This document shows positions 44,220-52,531 of a stretch of DNA of 64,000 nucleotides, piece after piece. The stretch lies in the NCBI GenBank assembly GCA_964539805.1, contig CAZIKN010000013.1, positions 1 to 64,000 on the forward strand. The letters run 5' to 3'. Within the stretch, counting starts at the first letter, position 1, and the number at the start of each line of letters is the position of its first letter. Below the pieces are notes generated by a model. That model was not told where the DNA came from, did no database searches, and saw nothing but the letters and a program-made list of their open reading frames with translations. The stretch is from M3007 sp964539805. GTDB lineage: Bacteria > Bacteroidota > Bacteroidia > Chitinophagales > Saprospiraceae. The position numbers and the translations under genes were made by a program.

Positions 44220-44621
44220 ATGAAATATACAGCATCATTTTTTGCCCTGATAACCCTGATATGCTTTTTTAGCCAACAAAGTGCCGCACAAAAGACAAGC
44301 TACTGGAAAGGCAATACCCCCGGTCATGAAAACGATTGGTTTTGCGCCAAAAACTGGACCAACGGCGATGTACCCGACGAATTTTCCAACGTGATCATAT
44401 CCGATCACATAACCAGCAATCAAGCTTACCCGGTGATCAGTAAAGGATCCGTGGTGATCAACTCCCTGAGATTGGAAGGAATGGCCAAATTAGACCTTAG
44501 GGCCAATACCAAACTTGTGGTTTATCAAGAGTTTTTTGCTACCCACCCTAAATATTTCATGCCCCAGGGACGCTTCTGGGCACCTAACTACTACAAAACC
44601 GATGTAGCCATTGGAGAATAA
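44220..44621 (+). CDS. Small secreted protein, unknown function
   Basis: 133 residues starting at the ATG at 44220, which gives a signal peptide (MKYTASFFALITLICFFSQQ). The mature part reads YWKGNTPGHENDWFCAKNWT then DEFSNVIISDHI, a phrase commonly found at the start of large Bacteroidota surface proteins (GN-x-W-x-xxNW-x-x-G-x-P), followed by one or two turns of beta-helix (VVINSLRLEGMAKLDLRANT). There is no T9SS tail, so this resembles only the first module of such a protein. It may be complete or a remnant. Confidence 0.65.
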   Translation: MKYTASFFALITLICFFSQQSAAQKTSYWKGNTPGHENDWFCAKNWTNGDVPDEFSNVIISDHITSNQAYPVISKGSVVINSLRLEGMAKLDLRANTKLVVYQEFFATHPKYFMPQGRFWAPNYYKTDVAIGE

Positions 44622-44720
44622 AAAAATGTTTTTGCCTTGTTTTTCTGTAAACGGCCGGGTATGAACCACCCGGAGGGAACCTTAGCGAAGCATTCGTGTA
44701 TGAGCAGAAAGGATGGGGTC

Positions 44721-44750
44721 GCTCCGAAAGCGGAGCGGCTCCGTTTTTTT
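44721..44750 (+). terminator. Terminator-like hairpin
   Basis: GCTCCG (44721-44726) pairs with CGGAGC (44731-44736) across AAAG, and a run of seven T follows at 44744-44750. It lies about 100 bp after the small secreted protein gene. Confidence 0.55.
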
Positions 44751-44806
44751 ATAGTCAACGCAAAGTGATTCTGAGTTTACTCGCGTCTATAAATCTAAAA
44801 AAGCGC

Positions 44807-45544
44807 TTAAATCCTGGTATAGGAACCAAAAAGGGCTTCTATCACCTCCTTTTTTCGTGCCCGGGCCACGGGCACCATCGCCTCACCAATCAATATTAAG
44901 TGCTCGCCATCCATTTTTTGAACACGGTTTTTCGCCACGATAAATGATTTGTGGGTGCGCAAAAAATGCGTGGCCGGAAGCAGGGTTTCCAAATGGTTGA
45001 GTCCTTCCAAGGTAACTATTTTTTCATGGTCGGTGAATATTTTCACATATTCTTTCCAGCCCTCTATGTAACGTATTTCGGCAAAAGGGATTTTGACCCA
45101 TTTTCGGTCTGACTTGACGGTCAGATGGCCATCTAAAGCCGGGGACTGCTCACCAGCAGCTATTTGACGCAATTGAAGCGCATCCTTAGCCTTGTTAATG
45201 GCCTGCCCAAATCGCTCAAAAGAGTAGGGTTTGACCAGGTAGTCCACCGCATCCAGCTCAAATGCTTCCGCCGCATGCTGAGGATAAGCTGTCGTAAAAA
45301 TAGTGACAGGCTTGCGTGTAATGGATTTTAACAGATTAGTGCCACTCAAAATAGGCATTTGGATATCCAAAAACAACAGGTCAATCGTTTCGCTTTGCAG
45401 GAGTTCTATGGCGCGAATAGGGCTTTTGCATTTGTCCACGATAAGGAGGCCCGGCGTGTCCTGAATAAATTTTTCAAGCAAGGCCAATGCAAAATGCTCA
45501 TCATCAACAAGCAAACAACGGATGATATGATTAGGTGCGTTCAT
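44807..45544 (-). CDS. LytTR-type response regulator
   Basis: 245 residues. Receiver domain (IIRCLLVDDEHFALALLEKF; phospho-acceptor Asp 60 in LLFLDIQMPILSGTNL; KPYSFERF near its end), then a LytTR DNA-binding domain (WVKIPFAEIRYIEGWKEYVK, THFLRTHKSFIVAKNRVQ). In Bacteroidota such regulators usually sit next to a histidine kinase of the LytS type; none is encoded here, so it is an orphan. The start at 45544 gives the expected receiver start. Confidence 0.93.
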   Translation of the reverse strand: MNAPNHIIRCLLVDDEHFALALLEKFIQDTPGLLIVDKCKSPIRAIELLQSETIDLLFLDIQMPILSGTNLLKSITRKPVTIFTTAYPQHAAEAFELDAVDYLVKPYSFERFGQAINKAKDALQLRQIAAGEQSPALDGHLTVKSDRKWVKIPFAEIRYIEGWKEYVKIFTDHEKIVTLEGLNHLETLLPATHFLRTHKSFIVAKNRVQKMDGEHLILIGEAMVPVARARKKEVIEALFGSYTRI

Positions 45545-45642
45545 CCTACAAAAGTAGGCAAAGTAATGTTAAATTGATTATTATGCTCAAATCGTTTGCA
45601 CCAGTATAAAAAAAAGGATTAAGCCCCTACCTTTGTCCCATT

Positions 45643-46119
45643 ATGGCAAAGGAGACACAAAAGCCGAAGGTGGAGATCACGAATCGTAGAGCGGCTTACG
45701 AATATCATTTTGTACAGGAATTGGAAGCCGGACTGGTACTGACCGGCACTGAAATCAAAAGCATCAGGGCTGGCAATGTCAACCTGAATGATGCCTACTG
45801 CGTGTTTGAGAACAGGGAACTGTATGTCCGCAATATGTTTATAGCCGAATACGAATTGGGCACAGATAACAATCACGAACCACGCAGGGTGCGCAAACTG
45901 CTCCTGCGCAAGCCCGAACTGCGCAAATTGGAGCGCCGGGTAAAGGAAAAAGGATTTACCATTGTCCCTTTCAAACTGACGATAAACGAGCGTGGCTTTG
46001 CCAAGTTGACCATCGAACTGGCAGGCGGCAAAAAATCGTATGACAAAAGGCAAACCATCAAGGCCCGTGAGGACAAGCGCGACCTTGACCGCATGAAAAA
46101 AATACACAAAGTTCTGTGA
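45643..46119 (+). CDS. smpB: SsrA-binding protein
   Basis: SmpB binds tmRNA and brings it to stalled ribosomes (trans-translation). The 158 residues show NRRAAYEYHFVQELEAGLVL, TGTEIKSIRAGNVNLNDAYC and the C-terminal SYDKRQTIKAREDKRDLDRM, all diagnostic. A -7-like box TACCTTTG at 45628-45635 lies only 7 bp before the ATG, which would give a very short or absent leader. The tmRNA gene is not in the window. The stop overlaps the GTG start of the next gene. Confidence 0.95.
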   Translation: MAKETQKPKVEITNRRAAYEYHFVQELEAGLVLTGTEIKSIRAGNVNLNDAYCVFENRELYVRNMFIAEYELGTDNNHEPRRVRKLLLRKPELRKLERRVKEKGFTIVPFKLTINERGFAKLTIELAGGKKSYDKRQTIKAREDKRDLDRMKKIHKVL

Positions 46120-46772
46120 TCATACCTCGCATACTCTCTATTGTAGGCCATCCCATGCTCACCATCACGATTGGTATGGTGCTTATGCTGTGTCTTGACC
46201 CTTTCGCCTTTGGCCTGAGTTCGCCTTGGGAACACCAGGGGAAGGTGCTGCTGCTGGCTGTTTTTGTCAGCACTTTTGTGTTGCCTGCCTTTGGCGTGGC
46301 CTTGCTGAAGCCGCTGGGTATGGTCAAATCCTGGCAATTGGAAGATAAGCAGGACCGCACAGGGCCTTATATCATGACAGGTATATTTTATCTTTGGGTG
46401 TATAAAAGTTTTTTATCCGAACCGCACTTGCCTTCCTTGCTGTCCATGTTTTCGCTGGGTGCCACCATAGGCTTGTTTCTTACTTTTTTTATCAATATTT
46501 TCACTAAAATCAGCGCACATGCCGTGGGCATGGGTGGCTTGGTCATGGGTGGCATACTGCTATGTTTTCAATGGCCCGATGCGGCGCTGCAAATACCGTT
46601 CGCCAGCCAGAGTTTGCTCATCAGTCCACTTTTATTACTGGCCATATTGATTGTCTTTGCCGGTTTGGTAGGGTATTCCCGCTTGGCTTTGCGGGCACAC
46701 ACACCTTCGGATCTTTATTTGGGTTACACAGTGGGGGCAGTAGCCATGTTGTTGGCCGATGTCATACATTGA
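46116..46772 (+). CDS. PAP2-like membrane protein
   Basis: 218 residues, about six transmembrane segments. KQDRTGPYIM and, near the C-terminus, GYSRLALRAHTPSDLYLGYT resemble motifs 1 and 3 of PAP2 lipid phosphatases (SRxxxxxHxxxDxxxG). Motif 2 (PSGH) is replaced by SAHAVGMGG, so catalytic competence is uncertain. The GTG start at 46116 overlaps the smpB TGA (GTGA), which supports translational coupling and fixes the start. Possibly a phosphatidate or undecaprenyl-phosphate related protein; function not proven. Confidence 0.72.
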   Translation: MIIPRILSIVGHPMLTITIGMVLMLCLDPFAFGLSSPWEHQGKVLLLAVFVSTFVLPAFGVALLKPLGMVKSWQLEDKQDRTGPYIMTGIFYLWVYKSFLSEPHLPSLLSMFSLGATIGLFLTFFINIFTKISAHAVGMGGLVMGGILLCFQWPDAALQIPFASQSLLISPLLLLAILIVFAGLVGYSRLALRAHTPSDLYLGYTVGAVAMLLADVIH

Positions 46773-46789
46773 GCGCCCCAGACATGCTC

Positions 46790-48226
46790 TTAGCCTAATT
46801 GCTGAAGCAGCCATTCTTTTTCCGTAAGCCCCTGTTCCGCTTCTATTTTTTCGCGAAGGCTGCGCACTGTTTTGGGCTGTGCAAAATTGAGATGCATCAG
46901 TTTTTGGGCGTATCCCACTATGCGCAGATAGTTGTCACGGTGATACCCAATGCCCGCTTTGCGCCTAATATAGGTTTTCATGCCCGTCAAATGGCTTTCC
47001 AATGCCTCAAATTCCCCGGTTTCGTAGTAGATCTTGAGCTGCAGGGTTTTGGCCTGCAAACTGGTCATCACATCGCGGTCACTGGTGTTTTGCAGCTGCA
47101 ACAGGGCGTCGCCAAAACGCTGTCGGGCGTAGGCCACCCTGGCCAGGCAAAATGCGGAGGTGGACTCGCGATATTGTTTTTCCAAAAATGGTTTGTAATG
47201 CAGTACAAACTGTTCCGCCCAGGCTAATTCCTTCAATTGCAACGCAATACCCACGATGTTGCTAAAGGCGAATCGGGAGATATAGCCATTTTCCAGCAGT
47301 AGTTTGCGCTCCAGCGCACTTTGATAGAGGTCAAGCGTATCCCGTTGTGACCCCGGGCGTCGCTCGTTTATTTTTTTGATTCCAAAATTGATGGCCAGCA
47401 GATAAAGGGTGCGGAGCTCATCCTCAGGGAACAAGTTGGCATATTCCAGCAGGCATTTTTTGAACAAAGAAAAGGAGGCATCGGCATCCGAGCCTTGCAG
47501 CAGGCGATAGCACAGAAGATAGAGCTCCACGGCAGGCACCTTGGCCAAGGGGCTGTTTTCCACGGCCTGTAGCATGTGGTCGAGCAGCCCGAGATCATAA
47601 TCGGTCCGATAAACTGCCTTATGGCTCAGGGCAAGACAGGCTAAGCGCAGCTTTTGGATCACAAAAGCCGTATCCATAAGGTCACTGGTATTCTGAATAT
47701 TCAAGGCCTCCGTTCGTACCGCCGTGGAGTCCCATTGGTACTGCTCCCATTCTATCTGGTTTAGTTCCTGATAATACTTGCCATGCCGCCAGGCTTGTTT
47801 TTCGCGGTCGGCCTTAGCCTCGCGAAGTGTTATTTGAAAATGTTTGGCTAAGTTGCGTTTTCGGTAAGCAGCAGCGAGTTTGATCTTGGCCGCTCCCGCA
47901 TCCGAAAATTTTTCCTGATACATAAAAAACTGCTCCAACAAGGCCAAAAGGCCCGAGTTGGCTAAGCGGAGTACAGTGTCATCGTTTTCCATCTTTGGGG
48001 CTACAGGTTTTCGGCCTACCTTTGTGGAGGGGGTATTGTTTTTTATCCTTTTAATGGCCTCTGTAGCATCTGGCGGGGTGTTGTGCGCTATGCAGTCGGC
48101 TAAGTAATCATAAAGGGCCGCCAATTGGGGCTTCAAATTAAAAAACGGCGAGCGTACGAAACGTCCGAACGCCCGCCGTTCAGCAGTGTCAAGGGTGCTA
48201 AGTGCCTCGAACAACAGGGTTTTCAT
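46790..48226 (-). CDS. Conserved-looking helical protein, unknown function
   Basis: 478 residues without a signal peptide or membrane segment. The N-terminus LSTLDTAERRAFGRFVRSPF then FFNLKPQLAALYDYLAD appears specific, and the rest is helical with TPR-like spacing (FAFSNIVGIALQLKELAWAE, AFCLARVAYARQRFGDALLQ). It ends with a charged helix (SLREKIEAEQGLTEKEWLLQ). I know similar proteins in Saprospiraceae only as hypotheticals. It is flanked by smpB-PAP2 on one side (convergent) and the peptide-binding protein gene upstream on the same strand, 20 bp away. Confidence 0.7.
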   Translation of the reverse strand: MKTLLFEALSTLDTAERRAFGRFVRSPFFNLKPQLAALYDYLADCIAHNTPPDATEAIKRIKNNTPSTKVGRKPVAPKMENDDTVLRLANSGLLALLEQFFMYQEKFSDAGAAKIKLAAAYRKRNLAKHFQITLREAKADREKQAWRHGKYYQELNQIEWEQYQWDSTAVRTEALNIQNTSDLMDTAFVIQKLRLACLALSHKAVYRTDYDLGLLDHMLQAVENSPLAKVPAVELYLLCYRLLQGSDADASFSLFKKCLLEYANLFPEDELRTLYLLAINFGIKKINERRPGSQRDTLDLYQSALERKLLLENGYISRFAFSNIVGIALQLKELAWAEQFVLHYKPFLEKQYRESTSAFCLARVAYARQRFGDALLQLQNTSDRDVMTSLQAKTLQLKIYYETGEFEALESHLTGMKTYIRRKAGIGYHRDNYLRIVGYAQKLMHLNFAQPKTVRSLREKIEAEQGLTEKEWLLQQLG

Positions 48227-48245
48227 AGCATGAGGCGCAAGACGG

Positions 48246-50018
48246 TTATTTTAATTGAAACAGGTACTCATAGTAGCCCGGACGCGCACTGCTCAGTACC
48301 GCCTTGAATTTTTTGGATACAACGACACGATAATCAGAGCTTACCAATACGATTTCCGGCATCTCTTTATAAAACAACCGCTGAATGTCCAAATAGTACT
48401 GTTCGCGCTGCTTGAGGTCTCGTTCGCCCCGGATTTTCATCAACAGGGAATCAAACGCCGGATTTTGAAAGCCACCCCGATTATCGCCCCCTTTATCCGG
48501 GGTGTTGAATCCGCCGTAATTTTGTGACAATTCGGGGTAACCCGGGTGCACAGCACTGGCAATAAGTGCCAGATCAAAATTGCCCTCTCGGGTCAATTTT
48601 GAAATTTCCTGTATGTTTTTTGAGATCAGGTTTATTTTGATGCCTGCTTTTAACGCGCTTTGCGCTATGAGGTTGGAAATCATCTTGTTTACTTCCAAAT
48701 CCAATGTGGTCAACAGATCTAAAACCAGTTCTCTGCGCTGCCCGTTGATGACTTTGTCCACCGTGCCATCATTATTGCTGTCCGTCCAGCCAGCGTCAGT
48801 CAGGGTTTTTTTTGCAGCATCAATACTAAATGGCAGTGCTTGTATGTCACGGGCATAGTATGACTTGTTAGGGTTTACAGGCCCCAGGCTTCGCTGGGCC
48901 ATCCCTTGGTAAACATTATTTTTAATCTCATCAAAATCAATGACTTGAGCTATGGCTTTGCGTACACTGAGGTCTGTAAGTTCGGGCTTGGCCGGATTTT
49001 TCAGGTTGAAAATCATACGGGAATAGCGTGCGGCCCATGTTTGTACGAAGTCGTATTTTGCGCTCAGTTCAGGGTCTTTTTCCATTTTTTTAAAGTAGGT
49101 GGGAGACACATCCACGGCAATGTCCAATTCATCCTTACGGAGCATGTTCTCTATAGTTGGCTCTGTCTTGACGGTTTTGTACACAATACGATCAGGATAT
49201 GCTTTCAGCATAGGGTTGTCGTTTTTGTCGCTATCCCCCCACCAGTCTTTTTTGCGCCGGATGGTAACCCCTTCCTCGCCGTTGGTGCTTTCCAATAAAT
49301 AGGGGCCGCTTGCTGAAATAAAAGCAGGGTCGGTCTTGTATTTAGGGTCGGAAAATGCTGTTGCAAAAGCCTGTAAATCAGCATTTTGAGTTAAAGCATC
49401 TTTTTTAGAAACATCCAAAAAGTCGCTCAGTGGTATATTGGCCAATTTACCCTGCGGATCATAGTGGTAAGCAGGGTAAATCGGGAATTGACAAAGACTT
49501 TCCAAGCCCAACATGTAATATTCCTTGAGGTAAACCGTAAACTTCCGGTTGTTGGCAGCGTCAGTTTCAAAAGCAGATACCGTTTTAAAATAATCCTGCC
49601 AAACCTGTGTAGGCAAGCCGGGATGAAAAACCAATTTCAGGGAAAAAATAACATCCGCAGCCGTAATAGGGGATCCATTATCCCATTTCGCTGCCGGATT
49701 GATCTCAAAATCATAGGCATATTCACCTTTGTGTTGCCCGTCCTGCACGGTTCGTTCCGTTGGAATAGACTGTAACAAAAGGGGCTTTAGCTCAAAAGTC
49801 TGAGGGTCAATATCCGCCAAAGTCTGGAAAAGACGCATGGCAACAAAGCGCGAATACCCTACTGACGGCAAAATAGGGTTGAAAGTTGTTGCCGGGGCCT
49901 CCATTCGTACATTCAAGGTGAATGCCTTATCCTTGTCATTACCGCAGTTGGTGCAGCAAAATGCAAACAAGGCCAAGAAGAACAAGGTAGGGATTGATGT
50001 CCTGATGTTTTTTTTCAT
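48246..50018 (-). CDS. ABC transporter substrate-binding lipoprotein (SBP_bac_5)
   Basis: 590 residues from the ATG at 50018; the frame opens at 50225 but that stretch has no homology. N-terminus MKKNIRTSIPTLFFLALFAF followed by Cys-rich CCTNCGNDKDK suggests a lipoprotein, with Cys 25 the likeliest acceptor. The body has the peptide/nickel-binding fold: AKWDNGSPITAADVIFSLKL, NPMLKAYPDRIVYKTVKTEP and TDLSVRKAIAQVIDFDEI. It would bind oligopeptides or a similar ligand on the periplasmic side. No permease or ATPase genes are nearby, so its transporter lies elsewhere. Confidence 0.88.
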   Translation of the reverse strand: MKKNIRTSIPTLFFLALFAFCCTNCGNDKDKAFTLNVRMEAPATTFNPILPSVGYSRFVAMRLFQTLADIDPQTFELKPLLLQSIPTERTVQDGQHKGEYAYDFEINPAAKWDNGSPITAADVIFSLKLVFHPGLPTQVWQDYFKTVSAFETDAANNRKFTVYLKEYYMLGLESLCQFPIYPAYHYDPQGKLANIPLSDFLDVSKKDALTQNADLQAFATAFSDPKYKTDPAFISASGPYLLESTNGEEGVTIRRKKDWWGDSDKNDNPMLKAYPDRIVYKTVKTEPTIENMLRKDELDIAVDVSPTYFKKMEKDPELSAKYDFVQTWAARYSRMIFNLKNPAKPELTDLSVRKAIAQVIDFDEIKNNVYQGMAQRSLGPVNPNKSYYARDIQALPFSIDAAKKTLTDAGWTDSNNDGTVDKVINGQRRELVLDLLTTLDLEVNKMISNLIAQSALKAGIKINLISKNIQEISKLTREGNFDLALIASAVHPGYPELSQNYGGFNTPDKGGDNRGGFQNPAFDSLLMKIRGERDLKQREQYYLDIQRLFYKEMPEIVLVSSDYRVVVSKKFKAVLSSARPGYYEYLFQLK

Positions 50019-50174
50019 GTTTGTGTGATTGAAAATGTTCATGGAATAATAATAAAGAGCTGTAAATGTATAACTGCGCCATTGATAAACTACTTTGTTT
50101 TTAGGATAAGTTATTCTTTTGGGGAACTTTGTGTTACTTTTGCGCCTCTTTTTGAAAAACTGTTTAAGCACGCT

Positions 50175-51623
50175 ATGCAACGCACGAAAATTTCGGAGAT
50201 TTTGAGCACCGAACCCGTCGGTCAAACCATTTTGGTCAAAGGCTGGATAAAGGCTTTTCGCAACAATCAGTTCATCGCCTTGAATGACGGCTCCACGGCC
50301 TCAACCCTTCAAGTGGTAGTGGATTTTGAGCATACAGATGCAGCCCTCTTGGACCGCCTCAAGTATGGTGCCGCCATTGGTGCCACCGGTGTTTTAATGG
50401 AATCACAGGGCAAAGGCCAGAAAGTAGAACTAAAGGCCGACAACATTGAGATATACGGCGATTGCAACCCGGAAGAATTCCCGATTCAGCCTAAAAAAAC
50501 AAGCCTTGAGTTCTTGCGCGAACATGCCCACCTGCGCTTCCGCACCAATACCTTTGGCGCGGTGTTCCGCGTGCGCCACGCTTTGGCTTATGCTATTCAC
50601 AAGTTCTTCAATGACAAGGGCTTCTACTATTTGCACACGCCCATTATAACGGCCAGTGATGCCGAAGGCGCAGGGGAAATGTTCCAGGTGACAACCCTGC
50701 CCTTGGATCAATTGCCCCGCACCGAAAATGGCGATATTGACTTCAGCCAGGATTTCTTTAAGCGCCCGACAAACCTCACTGTTTCAGGCCAATTGGAGGC
50801 AGAATTAGGAGCCCTCGCCCTGGGACAGGTCTATACCTTTGGCCCCACTTTCCGCGCCGAAAACTCCAATACCACACGCCACTTGGCCGAGTTCTGGATG
50901 ATTGAGCCGGAAGTAGCCTTCAATGACCTGAACGACAACATGGATCTGGCAGAAGCCATGCTAAAATATGTCATCTCATACGCCCTCGAGCATTGTGCTG
51001 ATGACCTGAAAATACTGGAAGACCGCCTGACAGAAGAAGAAAAACAAAAGCCACAGGATCAGCGCTCTGAAATGACGCTGACCGAAAAACTTCGCTTCGT
51101 CACCGAAAACCAATTTGAGCGCATCACCTACACTGATGCCATACAGATTCTACGCAATTCTACCCCCAACAAAAAAGGCAAATTCCAATACCCCGTGGAA
51201 GGCTGGGGCACCGACCTGCAAAGCGAACATGAGCGTTATCTGGTGGAAAAACACTTTAAAAAACCCGTTATCCTGACCAATTACCCGGCGGAAATAAAGG
51301 CATTTTACATGCGCCAGGATGATCCGCAGGAAGGCGTACCCGGCCCAACCGTATCAGCCATGGACATCCTGTTTCCTGGCATCGGCGAAATTGTGGGCGG
51401 CTCACAACGCGAAGAACGCTATGACAAACTCGTGCGCCGTATGAACGAAATGCACATCCCGGAAAAAGAACTGTACTGGTTTTTGGATACCCGTCGCTTT
51501 GGTTCTTGCCCTCATGCCGGCTTCGGCCTCGGCTTCGAACGCTTGGTCTTGTTCATAACAGGTATGACCAATATTCGCGACGTGATCGCTTTCCCACGCT
51601 ATCCGGGCAACGCTGAGTTTTAA
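50175..51623 (+). CDS. asnS: Asparagine--tRNA ligase
   Basis: 482 residues, class IIb. OB-fold anticodon domain (TILVKGWIKAFRNNQFIALN), then motif 2 (YTFGPTFRAENSNTTRHLAE) and motif 3 (GFGLGFERLVLFITGMTNIR), with motif 1 region around YLHTPIITASDAEGAGEMFQ. It attaches Asn to tRNA-Asn. The ORF opens at 50025, but a -7-like box TACTTTTG at 50135-50142 and the homology start support the ATG at 50175. The upstream region is shared with the divergent peptide-binding gene. Confidence 0.95.
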   Translation: MQRTKISEILSTEPVGQTILVKGWIKAFRNNQFIALNDGSTASTLQVVVDFEHTDAALLDRLKYGAAIGATGVLMESQGKGQKVELKADNIEIYGDCNPEEFPIQPKKTSLEFLREHAHLRFRTNTFGAVFRVRHALAYAIHKFFNDKGFYYLHTPIITASDAEGAGEMFQVTTLPLDQLPRTENGDIDFSQDFFKRPTNLTVSGQLEAELGALALGQVYTFGPTFRAENSNTTRHLAEFWMIEPEVAFNDLNDNMDLAEAMLKYVISYALEHCADDLKILEDRLTEEEKQKPQDQRSEMTLTEKLRFVTENQFERITYTDAIQILRNSTPNKKGKFQYPVEGWGTDLQSEHERYLVEKHFKKPVILTNYPAEIKAFYMRQDDPQEGVPGPTVSAMDILFPGIGEIVGGSQREERYDKLVRRMNEMHIPEKELYWFLDTRRFGSCPHAGFGLGFERLVLFITGMTNIRDVIAFPRYPGNAEF

Positions 51624-51951
51624 CTTTAACAATTCAAGCAGCTCATAAAAGTGACGTTTGGGCTTGAAATTCGTCCGAATGGCGAAATAATGCAAGATGT
51701 AGGGAACTTTTTGTCCTTACCCCTTGCGCGATGTGTTAAAATACCATTAAATTGCAGCGTCTTTAATCATTTGGTTGATCCCTTACCCCTCACGACAGGT
51801 AATTTTTTGTCGTTAATCCATTCCATTCATGAGTTCTTCTGATTGACTCCGTCAGATCCACTCCCAAACCCGGCTTTAGTTCGCCTCAATATCCAAAACA
51901 AAACGAAACAGTCCGACGAAGTGGTCAGATTTATTAATTCAGATTTTGAGA
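51624..51951. other. Intergenic region without recognisable features
   Basis: 328 bp between asnS and the RsbW-like gene. I see no gene, hairpin or clear promoter. Two phrases, AACTTTTTGTCCTTACCCCTTG and AATTTTTTGTCGTTAATCC, are loosely alike but too weak to call. Confidence 0.4.
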
Positions 51952-52356
51952 ATGAGCGATTCACACACAAATTTAACCCTTAGTTCCGACCCTCAAAATG
52001 TGTCCGAAGTAGAGCCATTTGTAGAAACCGTAGCGCAGCGTTTTAGTTTGTCACCCGATGTACATGGCAACATCCTCATCAGCCTTACCGAAGCCGTTAC
52101 CAATGCTATTTTGCACGGCAACCAAGGCGACCATAACAAACGGGTTTCTATTTCGCTTCGCCACCACAAAGACGCACTATCCATCAGCGTCTCCGACCAA
52201 GGCCCAGGTTTTGATCCTCAAGTGATCCCTGACCCCACCGGCCCGGAATGTTTGGATAAATGCGGCGGCAGAGGCCTCTTCCTAATGCGTGAACTCAGCG
52301 ATGAGTGCCGTTTCAAACGCGGCGGAAGTACGGTCGAGATGAGGTTTAAGATTTGA
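51952..52356 (+). CDS. RsbW/SpoIIAB-like ATP-binding protein
   Basis: 134 residues, a stand-alone GHKL ATPase: N-box LTEAVTNAILHGN, G1 box VSDQGPGFDP, G2 box GGRGLFLMRELSDE. These are the marks of anti-sigma-factor serine kinases (RsbW) and their relatives. It could phosphorylate an anti-anti-sigma factor in a partner-switching circuit; no partner gene is adjacent. The frame opens with TTG at 51946, and the ATG at 51952 is better. A strong terminator follows. Confidence 0.88.
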   Translation: MSDSHTNLTLSSDPQNVSEVEPFVETVAQRFSLSPDVHGNILISLTEAVTNAILHGNQGDHNKRVSISLRHHKDALSISVSDQGPGFDPQVIPDPTGPECLDKCGGRGLFLMRELSDECRFKRGGSTVEMRFKI

Positions 52357-52378
52357 TTTATTTTTTGTTTTTTTTGCT

Positions 52379-52417
52379 CAATTGGGTGGTGCCGAAAGCA
52401 CCACCCAATTGTTTTTT
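52379..52417 (+). terminator. Rho-independent terminator
   Basis: Perfect 14-bp stem (52379-52392 with 52398-52411), loop CGAAA, followed by six T. It closes the RsbW-like gene. Confidence 0.95.
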
Positions 52418-52531
52418 GAAGCAAAATGTTACCAAAATGTGAAATTTATGCAATATTTCCCCTTCCAGAATCATTGAGTTGTATAATTTTACGCAGGGTT
52501 TGTCAGGCCCTTTAACCATATTCTTGCAAGC